Made by a program: the position numbers and the translations under genes. A DNA stretch of 64,000 nucleotides from Microbotryum silenes-acaulis (Eukaryota > Basidiomycota > Microbotryomycetes > Microbotryales > Microbotryaceae), in assembly GCA_003665825.1 (NCBI GenBank), contig QPFY01000003.1, forward strand, positions 248,001 through 312,000, read 5' to 3'. Positions 1 to 11,907 of this stretch are shown here, piece by piece. Below the pieces are notes generated by a model. That model saw only the letters and a program-made list of their open reading frames with translations, ran no database searches and had not been told where the DNA came from. Position 1 is the first letter of the stretch. Every line of letters starts with the position of its first letter.

Positions 1-1
1 G

Positions 2-253
2 CATCGATGGACAGCCATGACCGATAGCCTCATTGACGCAACTTCTAATTTGCTACCCACTTCGAGTCAAGGAGAAAGTGGGTCCTCGGGGCCGTTGGGC
101 CGCTCGACGATCCCTCGAGCTCGTCGACCCTCGGAATCTTCGTTCGCGGCTTTCGCAGCAGCCGGACGTCGGACAACCGCTACAGCACCGACGGATTCGA
201 CGAGAAGTTCCAGGATCGTGGGTGAGGTGCGCAAGGTCTTGTCGCCAAAGTAG
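2..253 (+). CDS. possible 3' end of a gene entering from the left edge
   Basis: An open + strand frame runs from the window edge to a TAG at 251-253, with an internal ATG at 17. The translation is low-complexity and rich in Ser, Arg and Ala, with no motif that I recognise. It could be the terminal exon of a gene whose body lies outside the window, or a chance frame in GC-rich DNA. Two other frames across the same stretch are also open, which weakens the call. Confidence 0.25.
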   Translation, partial: HRWTAMTDSLIDATSNLLPTSSQGESGSSGPLGRSTIPRARRPSESSFAAFAAAGRRTTATAPTDSTRSSRIVGEVRKVLSPK

Positions 254-1244
254 GTGGACCCTTACACTTACACTTACACTTAGGCCTGGGGTCGGGTCCG
301 ACGCGTCACGTGAGACTGAGAAGTCGGACCGAAATCTGAGACTTGGCACGTCGACTGGCTGGCTGAGTGCATACGCACTTTTTTTCTTCGCGTCGTTGTT
401 TGGTTTTGTGTTTGCAGTGCAATTAAGCAATTTCGTTTACGTGTCCGAAGAGGTCCATACGATTTGAGAATTGTCTGAGATGGTAACACCCAAGTAGGAC
501 CCCCCGGCTGCCATGGTATTTGTCCTGAGAAGTCGCGGAGCACTTCATCAAGCACCAATCGGGAGGGGGAGCGTCAGCGCTCGTCAGAGCTCGTCAGCGT
601 GGGTTTTTGGAGCTCCGTGCAAGTCCGCGCACTCCAAGTGCACTCCACGCACGCGTCTCGAAATAAAAGTTGGGTGCGATCGCCCGAACTTTCGGCTCTG
701 ATCCGGACCAACTCACTACTGGTCTAAGCTTCGTTCAGCTCCCATCACATTCCTTTTTCACCACGAACTTGCTCAGCTCGGACACTCAGCAGCAGTATCG
801 ACTGCTTGCTTCTGTTCGTGTCGGCCGGGCCGGTCTTTGCAAAGTTGGGATCTCTTCCCCGGATTTACTTTGGCGTCAGTAGCACCGACTTGGCTGGTCG
901 CGTCAGGTTGTGGCAAGTGCCTTCTGTCGCGAATGCACGTGCACTGACCTGTCATACCTGCGTCCGTCTTGCTCTCCCCGACAGCGATCCACAAAGTCTG
1001 TCTTCTACACTAGTTACTGAACTTGGGACCGAAGTTGCCAAAAATTCTGGGACGACACATCTCGATCGTCGTCGAGTCGGATCAACACGATCGGCGCGCC
1101 CCGGAACGCGTCGTTTCGAAGAGCAGCCCAAGTGGTCGCGACGCGAGGGAAATACACAGCCGCCTGCCCCCCACCCACCCCTCGCGGACCAAACTCGCCG
1201 GATCACAAATCCGACATCTATATCCGTTGGACCATACCCGAGTC
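254..1244. other. intergenic, upstream of the Ser-rich gene
   Basis: I see no supportable gene here. The only notable structure is a short tandem repeat of a six-base CTTACA-type unit at about 262-284. The last few hundred bases presumably contain the promoter of the gene starting at 1245. Confidence 0.5.
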
Positions 1245-4200
1245 ATGGCCAAACAGACCCTACAGGCTAGGCGGGAAATACCTCAGACGTTGACCCTGCA
1301 CCCACCCGCCGCGACCTCCCCCGCGCTCAGTGCCAAAGACCCAGGCGCTCAGTCAACCTCTTCGTCGCCTTCGCTCGCGGTCCTCACCAGCGCCGGCTCA
1401 TCGAGCGGCAGCATCCATCGCTCCATCAAGGACGCATGGGGTTCGCGTAATCGCTCCTCGACGTCGACGAACCTCACGCCTCCCATTCTGTCCCCGGCTT
1501 ACTCCGAGTCGGGCGGCTCGACGTACGAAGTACCCCTGACCCCGTTCAGCGCGGTCCCGACCAACTTTTCGCGCCATCATCCCCAATTCCAGTTCCTCGA
1601 CTCGCCCGACGAGGTGGACGGTGACCACTCGGATGACCTGAGTGGTACCGACCGTGGCCTTCCTATCTCCGCCAGCAGTACTTTCGTCATTGACGGGGCG
1701 AGCACCGACTCCCTGCCCCGACCTTGTTCATTTGGCGACCTCGTCATGTCCGGCCACGGATCGACGTCCTCGTTCGACTCGTCTCCGACTGGGGACACAA
1801 CTTCGGCGACCCTGTCGAAGCCGTTCTTGCTCTTTGGTGTAACGGACGATACGGATGTCCTTGCTGCGCCTCACCTCCCTTATTCGACCGACTTGTCGCG
1901 GCAGCGTGTGCCCTCGTCGAACGACAGCTTGGGCGACACAGAAACCTCATCCGAGTTCTCGCCGAGCACCAGCCTCGCGAGTGTGCGAATCGCGCGACTG
2001 ATCCAGCGCGAAACGTTTGCGACGCCGGGCCTCGACCTGTCTTCGGATCAGTTGGAGGGCGGTGGGGCAACCCAGGCAACCTCGACCGGTCTGGTCGGCT
2101 ACCCGGCCTCCCCTGTCACACCGGTGCTGATGGAGACCGAGTGGATCAGCGGGTCCATCCCTCACGTCGCCGGAGATGAGCCCTCACCACGACCTAGCCC
2201 AAGTCCCCGGACGATGGCTATGCGGCGAAACGACGTGCCGGCGCTCGAGCCCTCTCGACCACTGTCGGAAGTGTTCCTCTCGGACCTGTCCGAAGCGGAC
2301 GCGACCGTGCGCATGCGCACCATTCTCGGTGCGTCCCTCTTTCCCAATTGGCGTTACAGCGCAGAGGGTCGAGCTCACAAATTATGCGTTTTGATGACTG
2401 GCCAGGACCCAAGACGAGGATCATTTCCCCCGCTCCTTGGGATGACCCGGATGGCGTCGCCCCCGGCGTTCAGGATGAGCCGGCGCCCTCGGCCAAGTTT
2501 CGCAAATCGGCCAACACTCGCCGGACCGAGCCGACCAAACCGACGTCACCGAATGGTCCGCCCTCGCCCGCCAAGGAGAACCTCGGCTTCAAAGCACGCC
2601 TGGGGAATCGCTCCAAGAGCTTCAGCTTGCTCACTGGCAAGAAATCGCCGGCGCACGAGGACACGTTCGAGAGCGACGCAGCGCTCAACGCGCTCATGCC
2701 CACGTCGTCGCCAAAGGCACTCGGCAGTAAGGCCGCCCCTAGGATCAACACTGGGAGTGCGATCAATGGCACTGGTCTCTCCAGTCCGCTCTCGCCCGCT
2801 CTCAGCGTCTCGTCGTACGGCTCGAACCGGACCCCCATCGCTTCGTCGCCCGATAGCGCTGCTTTATCCTCGAACGACTCTGAGCGCTCAAGCATCTTGA
2901 CGCTTGCAGTACCGGTTGCGTCTGCCTGTGTGCCCCAATCCGCTCACGCCGATGTGTCCTCCTTTGCTCCGACCAGCAGCAGTTCAGACCTACGTGATGA
3001 ACAGAGTGCAAGGTGTGTTTCGACATCGGCCCTTGGCGAGCGAGATCCATATTACGTCGCCGCGGATCCGGATGGTTACACCTCTCTATCGCCCCGAAGT
3101 CCCATGGGAAATGATGCGCCAATATTACCGACCGGACCAGGCAAGAACTACAAGCTCATCTCTCTCGACGAGGCGCGCAAGCGGGAAGAGGATCGAAAAA
3201 CTGCCGTTGCTCAGCGAGGTCAAGCCGCTGCGTCGTCGAGTTCTGGCCGGAGACCCGACGAGCCCGCAGCAAAGCAGGATGCGTACGACTACAGCGCGGA
3301 ACGCCTATCGGCCTCGATCAATGGAATCACCATCTCTTCGCCGCCAACCAATGTCCCGCCACCGGCAACCCCCGGCACAGCGGCCAAGACGCTCAAGAAC
3401 CGCAGGAGTGGTTTCCTCAAGCGCATGATGGGCGTCAGTGAGAAGACCGAGCCGATTCCGCGGATCCCTTCCTTACCGCAAGCCAGTCCGACTTCAGCGT
3501 CGTTCCCTCAGCAGGTCGAATCCTCCCATTCGGTGCATTCGAGCCTGAACGAGTCGCCTAGCGTGATCGGTCCTGCCTCGCCGACATCAATGCTCAAATC
3601 GAGCTTTTTGCCCAAGGTCTCTTCTGGTGCGCCGCCTACTCGTGTCGCCTTCTCTTCGATGCCCGTGCCGGATCCCGAGCATCGGCTGCGCAACGTTCAA
3701 GGTGCGAACGGAGCTGCATCGGCGCCGTCGTTGTCGCTTCGACCGGTTTCGATGGCCTTCTCCGCGGGACTTCCCTCGGAATTGATGGCCGAGATTGAGG
3801 CGGCCGAGATGGAAGAGGCTAAGCTCTCAGCGCTCTCAGCGGACAACGTTATACGCAACACCGCCGCCCTTCGATCACCGCAAGCCCCCTCCTTCGTATC
3901 CGACACGACTTATACTTCCTCAGCGTTCGAGACCGCACCAACTTCGCCTGACGTTCACACACCTCTGACCTCCGTGTTCGCCGTTCCGCCGAGCCCAGCA
4001 CCCACGTCCCTCAAAATTGTCAGCCCGTCCCGTGGACGGCCGTGGGAAGTTGAAAGGGCCGAGTTGGAGGAGACAATCCGACTGTTACGCGCACAATTGT
4101 ACGACCAGGAGTGCGAATGCCCCGAATGCGGCCACGAGTTCAGGCCCGTTCTGACTGCGCCGTCGACGCCGATGAGCCCGTCGGTCGTCGATCGGCCTCG

Positions 4201-4335
4201 ATTCCCTGGCCATGCAGCGTTTGGGAGTGTACGTCCCCCTCTGCCTTCCTGAGCAACGCTCTCCTCGTGTCGCTTCAATCTAGCCTGACGATGCCTGTCT
4301 CTATCTCGTTCTCACAGGCCCGTGTGTTGTTCTAG
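1245..4335 (+). CDS. uncharacterised Ser/Pro-rich protein, about 974 aa
   Basis: I do not recognise this family. The proposed exons are 1245-2328, 2406-4228 and 4318-4335. The first intron (77 bp, GTGCGT...CAG) is needed because the frame changes at about 2330-2400, and both sides meet in phase 1. The second intron (GTACGT, CTGAC branch site, CAG) gives a five-residue last exon; without it the protein ends at 4252. The start is the first ATG of the long frame; the frame is open further upstream but has no earlier ATG. The protein is mostly disordered, with many Ser, Thr, Pro and SP/TP pairs. Near the C terminus is a short acidic helix (about residues 905-930) followed by a Cys-rich ECECPECGHEF patch that could be a partial zinc ribbon. 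The function is unknown; the composition suggests a phosphorylated regulatory or scaffold protein. Confidence 0.7.
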
Positions 4336-4594
4336 TAATCGCCGTTCTCGGACGGATGGTCTTGGGTGCGATGTGTCAGTAAAGCGGCGTTGTAATATAC
4401 CACACATCCTTGATTGGATCACAATACACGAAACTCTACCCTGAGCTATATGAAGCACTAAGGTCTCAATTCCTTTCACTGACAAGCTAAGCTATGTAGA
4501 GTACTATGTGATGTACATTGAGACCTGATACATTGATCGAGCACCTCCCACCTGGCGCAATACTGGCGCACTCCGCGAACGACGACACCGACAA

Positions 4595-7500
4595 TCACTG
4601 CGACGGTCCAGCCATCTCTTCCGAGCACTGAGCGAATTCCGCTTCGAACAAGTAAGGGAACGAAAAGTTGGTCAGGTCGTTGGGGGAGGTGAATGCAAAC
4701 TCGGGCGGCACCGCGTTTGGAGATGCGGCATTCGCGAGAGGTGGCAAATCCAGTGGCGTCGAGCTCGAGCTTTCCAGAGGAGTCAACGAGTGGGGATCGA
4801 ATCCTCCAAACGACGAGAGGGGTGACACAGTCTCTTCTGGAAGCAGATGTGTGTACTGTTGGGTGAGATCCCAGTCGTACGTCTCGAACCCCGTTGATGG
4901 ATCAGAAGGAGGTGGCAAGGAAAGGCGGGACGAGGCGGGTTTGAGCGATGGAAGCAGATCTGCGCCTAGGGTTGAGCTGCTCTCCTACGGTATGAAAAGG
5001 GGTCAAGGGGGCAACCGTGTCAGTGGGGTGATCAGATCAGTATCGATGTGTTCGGGAACGTGTTTTGAGACGTACGAATGGATTCGGGTATCCGCCATTT
5101 CCGTCGCCTTCCACCAAATGCGCGTGCCACCTTGCTGCAACAGCCCAAGTGGTAGCCGCTTCCAGAAGGATATTCAAACCCGTCATGAATGTAGCTTCGG
5201 CTCTTGCAGCGTAAAACTCGTCGAAGCATTGACATTTGAGGACATACAGCGCGATCTCGGCGGCGACAAAGACGTTGTAGAACAGAAAGGGAGGACACCC
5301 ACTTCGGGGTCCGGGTGTCGAAAAGAAGAGCTCTGCATACGCGACGGCTTCAAAGGCTTCGTTGGTCATCATTTTGGTGGTTCTCTCCCACGAAATAGCA
5401 GCGTGAACGTCGCGGTCGACAAGTGAGGTTTGGTATTGCGGATCATAGACGCCCGCCGTTGAGGCGAGAAGACTGCGCTCGTTTTAGTGCGCCGTCAGTT
5501 TGAACTGGTCGTCGCACGACAAACACGAGACGGTGAGCTCACGATACTTCAAGTCTGTGCAAGGACATGTAAGCTAGCTTCAAGGTACTATTGGTCGCAA
5601 AGAATGCCTGCCGGACACAAGATGAGAACTCGGGCTCAAACTCGATGGAATCGTGAAGACGTGCTCGAGACCGGAAACTCACGAGATCTTGCTTCTGCTC
5701 TCGCCAGTGTTTCAGATTGACCGGACTCCAACGGTGGCTCGGAGGTAGATCGGCCTCCCATTGATCTAGTTCCGAGCGCATTTCCGACAACTCTGCTTCA
5801 CTCCAAGACCCATGTAGCGCAGGATCGATCGAGCTCGCTTTCCTGGAAACTTTGGCCCAGAGCTCAGTGACTTGGACTTTCGAGGTGAACAGGGATTGGT
5901 CGGGTTGGGAAACAGACTCGGGTGAAAGGAGCGCTGCAGCGGTACCCATCAAAGATGAGCACGTTCTGGGTGAACGACCTTGAAGGTAAGCTTCGTCATC
6001 GCAAGGTAGAAACGCGGTGACGTCCAGCAGGTTGAAGCCCGAGCTCGATCGATCCATCATGGGGTAGAAATTCGCGTGAGACTGTATGATCCAGAGCGTC
6101 CGTCGAGCCACCTCGGTGTCGATGATGTCTGTTCTCGTCGCATCGGGGCCGAGCTGGTGGGTCGCTTCGTCATGGAGCCTGAGATCCCATGACACTGTGT
6201 AGTGTGGGTGTGGCGAAGGGTCAGCACCGACCAATGTCAGCCTTGAGCCAGTTGGGAAACTCACTCTTCATCGCAATATCCATCAGTACCTAGTGCGATG
6301 AGAATGAAAAAGTATATGAGCTTGCTGAATGCGTACAAGCTGAGTCTACGCAGCGCGGAAGCTGCGCACCGAAGATCTCTGCCGGTGCCCCTGTCCCCAG
6401 TGGAACGTCGCGAGGAGAAAAAAGGCTTGACAGGCCTCGAGCGATGGCGCGTGCGACTCGACAGCGACCATCTCCATTGCTTGATTCATAAACCTTTCGC
6501 TCGCCTCAGATGGAGACTATTGGTGTATGGATGCCATGCTCAGCTGTTTTCTACAGCCTTTCTGGTGTGATCACAAGAGGCATGACTCACTGGGCTAGAC
6601 TGTGCCGATATAGCGAGGATAGACGTGAGAAGGAAGGTGGAGACCGAGCGGGAGTCGTGACCGAGGCGAGCGATGAAAAACGTCGCGTAGTCGAGCCCCT
6701 ATGGACGTGCGCAAAGCGTATGGTCGTAAGCAGCTCGTTCAGCAATTCGAGCTCCGGTAGCTTGAAGAACCAACCAGCTGCAAGTAGCAGGAGAACACAA
6801 GGTGAACGGCCTCGACGATTTCTTCCAGCGGAGGTAGGAGCCCCGCGGCATGGATTGTCGAGGCGTTGAGGGGGCACTGTAGCTGTCGAAGCGAGGAATC
6901 ATGAGGCGCTCGGGGTGGGGACGAGACGGGGAGTGATGGTGGTAGGGACGAGTCCGGGGTTGGCTCGGTTTGAGGTCTATCCCGGGATCTTGAAGTAAAC
7001 ACTCCGGTCGACTCCCTTTGCCCGATTCCAGCGAAAAGCTTGCGGACAGCTTTGGACTCGGGACGATCGTCTAGAGGGGCCACGCAATGTTCTTGCGGCG
7101 AGCGCCTACGGACTCGTGTCTTTGGGGGGGGCGATGCAGAAACGGCCTTGGGGCATCTGCGTCTGAGCTATCGAGATCCAAGACAAGTGAAGGAACAACC
7201 AACAATCTGTCAAGTTCATGACCCCCGGAAATACAACACTCAAAGTCTGCTCACATCCCGATGCTCAGAGGCGTGTCCTCGAGGCATGAAAACGCAGCGC
7301 AGTCCAAGCTCGTCACACTTGGCGCAGTTTCCGACAGGAACTTTGCGTAACCGAGACTTGTTGGAATCGGAGTGAAGGACATTGAACCGAGCGACGCATT
7401 TCTGCCTCGGGGCATCAAAATCAGACGATCGAGGTTGCGGCGAGGAATAAAGGGGTTTGCGGGATCAGCTCCTCTTGCCCACCGTGTCGGAGGTGGGAAG

Positions 7501-7764
7501 ACGTTTTACTAATGCAGAGTCCTACCTGCCGAAAATTCAGATGCTCACCTGTCGGAATTCTCTACAGTGGGTGCAAGCCATGCTGCTGCGTGTCACTTTG
7601 GGCTTACTGCCCACCTGCGTACACCGGTTCAGCTCGTCGGAGATTACCGACGCGGACGCGGACGAGAGCGCGCCAACGCCGATTTCGGCCGTGGAAGACA
7701 GCTGTGGAAACTCGCTCATGCCAAATACTTGTCGAGCTTGCATGACCGCGGATTGGAAGGACAT
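4595..7764 (-). CDS. Zn2Cys6 (fungal-type) transcription factor with fungal_trans domain, 824 aa
   Basis: This is a nuclear DNA-binding regulator. Exons in transcript order are 7764-7549, 7401-7255, 7167-6775, 6698-6591, 6516-6370, 6289-6265, 6194-5543, 5472-5076 and 4984-4595. All junctions agree in phase and total 825 codons. The first intron falls inside the zinc cluster: exon 1 ends in ACTHCREFRQ and exon 2 starts with KC, restoring C-x2-C-x6-C (residues 64, 67, 74). The second half is NCAKCDELGLRC (98, 101, 108), so the loop between the third and fourth Cys is 23 residues, longer than usual. A basic linker (LRRRCPK, RVRRRS) follows. The middle domain has typical fungal_trans features: FLLTSILAISAQ, QAFFLLATFHWGQGHRQ, KMSWDLRLHDE and ARRTLWIIQ. 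The C-terminal 130 residues are Ser/Pro-rich and probably form an activation region. The target genes cannot be read from the sequence. The 25-bp exon 6 is a microexon. Confidence 0.88.
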
Positions 7765-9142
7765 CGTGGCCACCAAAAAGACGCCAGGTCAGGGTGTGTC
7801 AAAAGACGTAAAAGCAAAAGGTGCAACAAGGGGGTGGGGGGTGGGGGGTGAGGGGTGGGCACCTCTTGCAGGCCTCCTGTTGCCCCAGTTCAGGTTGTCG
7901 GGGAGCAGTGTGTGAATCTGATGCCATTCCGCTCCTAGGAAAACCGACCCTCCCCTGTCCCCAGAGAGGGGAAAAGCAGCTTCGACGCTTCCGCAACGAG
8001 GAAGCGCTTCAGCCGCCGTTTTTCATCGGCCCCTGATGCGAACATGCAGCGACCGAGGCGCAGCAGGGTCAGCAGGCTCGCCGCTGAACGTCTTGCAACG
8101 CGGTACACATAAGGCCACGATGTCGAAGTAGGCAAGGGCTTGGCTCCATGGGGAATTATTCGGGTAATTCGGGGAAACTCGTAGACCGTGCACGGTGGTC
8201 TCATCGAGCTTTGTGGCGTTCGGGGATTTGTAAAGTCTGGACGTGCGAAGAATGATCGCATGCATCGGAGTGGTGCTTCGGCATGAGGGCGACCCCTTTT
8301 CGCCCCGGGAATTCCGGAACCTTGGAATTGGTGCACGTCATAGCGGGTTTGTCCGCGGGCGCAGAAATACGCGAGACTTCCCCAGCTACGAGATAGTCGA
8401 TAAACTGTCCCATGGGAAACCCCGGCAAAACGTGGAGTCAGTGGCACGGCCTTGTCGGCGAAGGAGGTCCTTGCCAACCGGCAATCCGCTCCGTCCGACG
8501 GTGGGCATGCCAAGAAAAGCTATCGTCCCATGAGGTGTCGCGTTCTTTTTTTGTGGACTCCTCATCCCCCCGCACTAGCGGGAAAGTGGAGAAACGCACG
8601 TCAACAAAATCTCGTCCAGAATCTTGGTCCCTGCCACCTCCCTGACTTCTTTGCGATGACGTGCTAAGGGGTTGGCAGGAGTCGTCACACTCTGTCACGC
8701 TCTGGCAATGATGATGACTCTGCAGCGAGAATGTCATCTCGCCTCGCTCCCGGATAGGAGGTCGAGGGAGGCCTTTTGCGTCGGCTTGGCTGGGAAAGCC
8801 GCATTATGCATTGACTGAATCTCATTTTTCAGATGCAGATCCGCGTTCCCGGCCGTTCCCCGCCGGTCCCTGCCTTTCCCAAGCGTCCCACGCTTCCCAG
8901 AGGTTCAGTTAGCGGTCCAGCGGCGCGAGCTGTGGCTACGCGCTTGTGCTTCGACGCTCCTTTCCATACCGCCATCTGACACGTCGTCACAAGCTCTCAA
9001 ACGGTAATCGTCTGCGACATAAACGCTGCTCTATCACCTGTACCCTCGCTGCTCGCCCATCAGCCTCGTGTAGCCTCCCGGCGTCAACCTCCACCTCCTC
9101 GTTGTTCACTCCCACTCCAACCCCGCGCTCGCTTCCGTCATC
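7765..9142. other. divergent intergenic region between the Zn2Cys6 factor and SRRM1-like gene
   Basis: This 1.4-kb stretch separates the starts of two divergent genes and presumably holds both promoters. Several frames are open (for example 7935-8513 on the minus strand) but none resembles a known protein or has convincing exon structure. A G-rich block lies at 7830-7859. Confidence 0.55.
7830..7859 (+). promoter_or_regulatory. G-rich block with G-quadruplex potential
   Basis: There are five consecutive G-runs of 5, 6, 6, 4 and 3 bases, separated by single T or TGA linkers. This matches the simple G-quadruplex pattern. It lies about 65 bp upstream of the ATG of the minus-strand transcription factor, so the sense strand of that gene is C-rich here. 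A regulatory role is inferred only from position. Confidence 0.4.
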
Positions 9143-10894
9143 ATGGGTGACGCCGGCTTCTTCAAAGTCAGTTGCATAGCCTTTATATGATTGCCTGCGT
9201 TTCAGCTGCTGATGCACATCGACTGCGCGCGGGTAGGGCACCTCTGCGGACCAAGATCCCCGGTTCAAGAACAAGGCGCAGATGGCGATCGCAAAGATGA
9301 AGTTTCCTCCTTCCTTTGACCAGAAGGTATGCTTAACCATCCATCGGGTGCAATGTTCATCCGTTGACAGTACTTCCTCTCCCCCTCCTTCGCCTTGCGT
9401 GGTCCTCCCTTGGTCCTCCCTCGACGTGCGACACCCCTGATGCGCTCCCGGTGGCGCACACATGGTACTATGTATGATACTACTCTGACCTGGCTATCAG
9501 GTGGATATGCGCAAGGTCGAACTGGCCGTCATGAAACCGTGGATTGCTAAGAAAACGGTCGAATTGCTAGGCTTCGAAGACGAGGTCCTGATCGAATACA
9601 TCACCTCCTTGCTCGAGGACCCTGATCAACCGGTCAGTACTCTTGACTGATGTTTTTTACTGGACGAGAACTGAGTTCTAAGTTGGTATGACTCAGATCA
9701 TTGACGCCAAGAACTTGCAACACCTTTTGACGGGCTTCCTCAACAAGTCGACGCCGACGTTCATGCAGCAATTGTGGACCCTGCTGCTCTCGGCCCAGTC
9801 GAACCCGCTCAAGGTACCGACCGAACTTTTGGAGGAAAAGAAGAAGGAGATGCGTGAGAGGGAGCAAGCGGCTGCTCTCAAGAAGAGGGAAGAGGAGGAG
9901 AAGCAGCGACAATTGGAGGAGATCAGGAGGAGGGAACGAGGTGATCGTGGTGCGCAAGGCGGGAGGGGTGGTGGTGGCGGCGGTAGTGGTGGTCGAGGAG
10001 GAGGGTACGGGGGCGATGGACGAGGAGGTTACGGCGGTGGGTACGGTGGTGGAGATCGAGACCGAAGAGACGGACCGGGAGGCTACCGAGGTGGGGCTGG
10101 CTATGACGATAGGCGAGGTGGTGGGAGATACGATGGCCGACGTGACGGTGGACCGCCGAGGGGACGCGACTATGACGATCGACGACGTGATGGTCGTGAT
10201 GGTCGTGACGATCCTCGAGGCGGTGAAGCTAAGAGGGTACGCTTTGGCATTGTTTCAGACCGGCTCGTGGACTACTCAGCTGATCAGCAATGTCGGCGAT
10301 GTACAGCGTCGCGATCACTCTCGATCGCGCTCACCCTCACCCTCACCTCCTCGTCGTCGCGTAAGTGATCAGTCTTTAGGGAACAACTTCGATGATCCAA
10401 CCGTATGCTTATTCTTGTGTTCACCGCTGCCTTGGTCCCCTAGCACCGCTCCCCTTCCTACTCTCGCTCACGTTCCCCTCCCCGCCGCCGACGCTCCCGC
10501 TCCCGGTCTCCCGCACCGGCCCGACAACGCCGTCGTTCCCCTTCACCCCGACCCGCCCGCGGAAGGAGCTACAGCCGATCTCCTTCACCTCGACCCAAGA
10601 AGTCCTCTTCGAGGAGAAGGAGCCCGTCGAGGTCGGTTTCCCCTCCTCCTAAGGCGGAAGGGCCGAGGCGAGATCTGGATGTTGAGGCGGATGATGACGT
10701 GAGTCAATAAATTGGCTTTGCTCGGCCCCGAGAGATCCATGATCCCAGGCACCGACCGTTGCTTATCGATTCTACAGGGACAGGTCATGGAACACCGTGA
10801 GAGCGAGTTGAAGGACAGGATCAGGAGGCAAAAGAACCACGGGTCGGCCATATCGATCAAGGGGAGGGCTTCAGGACCCGGGCAGAGTCCTTAG
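9143..10894 (+). CDS. SRRM1: PWI-domain SR-related splicing factor (SRRM1/SRm160-like), 403 aa
   Basis: This is a spliceosome-associated nuclear matrix protein that bridges splicing activators. Exons are 9143-9166, 9237-9326, 9501-9632, 9697-10236, 10307-10360, 10444-10698 and 10778-10894, all phase 0. The N terminus MGDAGFFKGTSADQDPRF matches the start of animal SRRM1. The PWI fold follows at about residues 30-135, with the diagnostic MKPWIAKK segment and LLGFEDEVLIEYI. Next come a charged EEKQR coiled stretch, an RGG/GGYGG-rich region, and an RS domain in exons 5-6 made of RSRSP and SPSPRP units. A short basic tail ends the protein. The RS region is the same part of the protein that is rich in RS repeats in other species. 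The gene is shorter than human SRRM1 (about 900 aa) because the RS region is reduced. A Helitron fragment starts 67 bp after the stop codon. Confidence 0.93.
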
Positions 10895-10961
10895 TGCTTC
10901 CGCGCGAAGTAGCCGAACTGCAGTCAGTTAACGTGTGTAATTACTCTCTCCAATTACTCTC

Positions 10962-11638
10962 TCTAACTAGTTAAAAAAAAAAGTGAGTTAAGGAATGTAC
11001 CTAAAATCGCTGTTTTTACCTAGGTTGCAGCCCGGAGGGCCGCCTGTGGTGGATGTACAAGCACACTGTTATGTCTGCCGCACCTGCCTGTGGTGTCCAT
11101 GTTCCGATCAGAAGTTATGTACAAGCTCTGTGGCGATTTTTGTATTTTTTGTGCCGGTCGAACGAAGCTACAGCGTTCCCAGTATTTTCCTTCACTTTTT
11201 CGTTAATGTCAAACAGTGTTTACACTTATATTGTATTTAATGGACGGCAAGCGCGTGGCTTTGCATGACATTGCTTCTACAGCAGAGTTCCGCCTGACGG
11301 GCGCGGCGAGGGCTGGCGTCTGTCACGTGATGCGGCCGGAATGACACTGACACCGCCGGCGCGGAGCCGACCAGCGGCATTAGGGGCTGAACAACAAATC
11401 ACACCCCGTGAACAAACCCGCGCCACTCCCTCTAACCTTTTCTTTTCCTCTCCCACTCTCATCGAATTTTGTGACACTCATTCAAGGAGAAACCCTCGCC
11501 ACTATGCCCCGGTCCTAAGGTCGCCAGGGAGGGCCAAGTCCTTAGTGAAAAATAGTTTCTCTGCTGTCTTTCGTCATTATACCGTTCGATTCTCATGCTA
11601 TTTGAAATCATCCCGTTGATTTAACGGGATCCCACTGG
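10962..11638 (+). mobile_element. non-autonomous Helitron derivative (copy 1, about 677 bp)
   Basis: The first roughly 560 bp match 37516-38076 closely, from the A-run followed by GTGAGTTAAGGAATGTACC to the sequence around ATGCCCC. The last roughly 100 bp match the end of the other copy at 40156. The 3' end has the expected Helitron signature: a 6-bp stem (CCCGTT/AACGGG) at 11612-11628, then CTGG (a CTRR end) at 11635-11638, followed by a T. The 5' boundary at a TC is approximate. No protein is encoded. The element looks like an internal deletion derivative of a longer Helitron. It lies directly downstream of the SRRM1-like stop codon, so it may provide that gene's 3' untranslated region. Confidence 0.8.
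11612..11638 (+). repeat. Helitron 3' terminal hairpin plus CTRR end, copy 1
   Basis: The stem CCCGTT pairs with AACGGG around a 5-base loop. Seven bases later the element ends in CTGG, next to a T. This is the canonical 3' termination signal of rolling-circle Helitrons. The same arrangement is found at 40130-40156. Confidence 0.8.
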
Positions 11639-11907
11639 TTTAATGAAAAAACGTCCGTGATGCGTTCTCAGGATTTGAGCTCTCCTGGAGCCGAGCGTTT
11701 TGGATGTACTTTATGTTCTTGCGTGCAAATTGAATGGAACGGGACAGAGTGGCTATAGAACATTTTACACCAGACACACGCCCTTAACGAAGGCAAATTC
11801 GAAAGGGGAGCCCAAGTCGAACCGGAAAGAACAAGGGTGGGATGCAGGAACACAAAACGACCGTAGTACCCACGGCGATGGATCGATTGAGGCGATTTTG
11901 ATGCAGT

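Noticed and set aside
262..284. CTTACA-type hexamer repeat as a telomere remnant
   Set aside because: Only about three units, and the unit is not a telomere repeat; it is best taken as simple sequence.
7935..8513. 192-codon open frame on the minus strand between two divergent genes
   Set aside because: The composition is like non-coding GC-rich DNA, it has no domain or exon context, and it overlaps the expected promoters.
9854..10702. 282-codon frame rich in Val/Glu/Gly overlapping the SRRM1-like gene
   Set aside because: It is the shifted frame of the RGG and RS repeats; the true frame gives the PWI protein with consistent splice sites.
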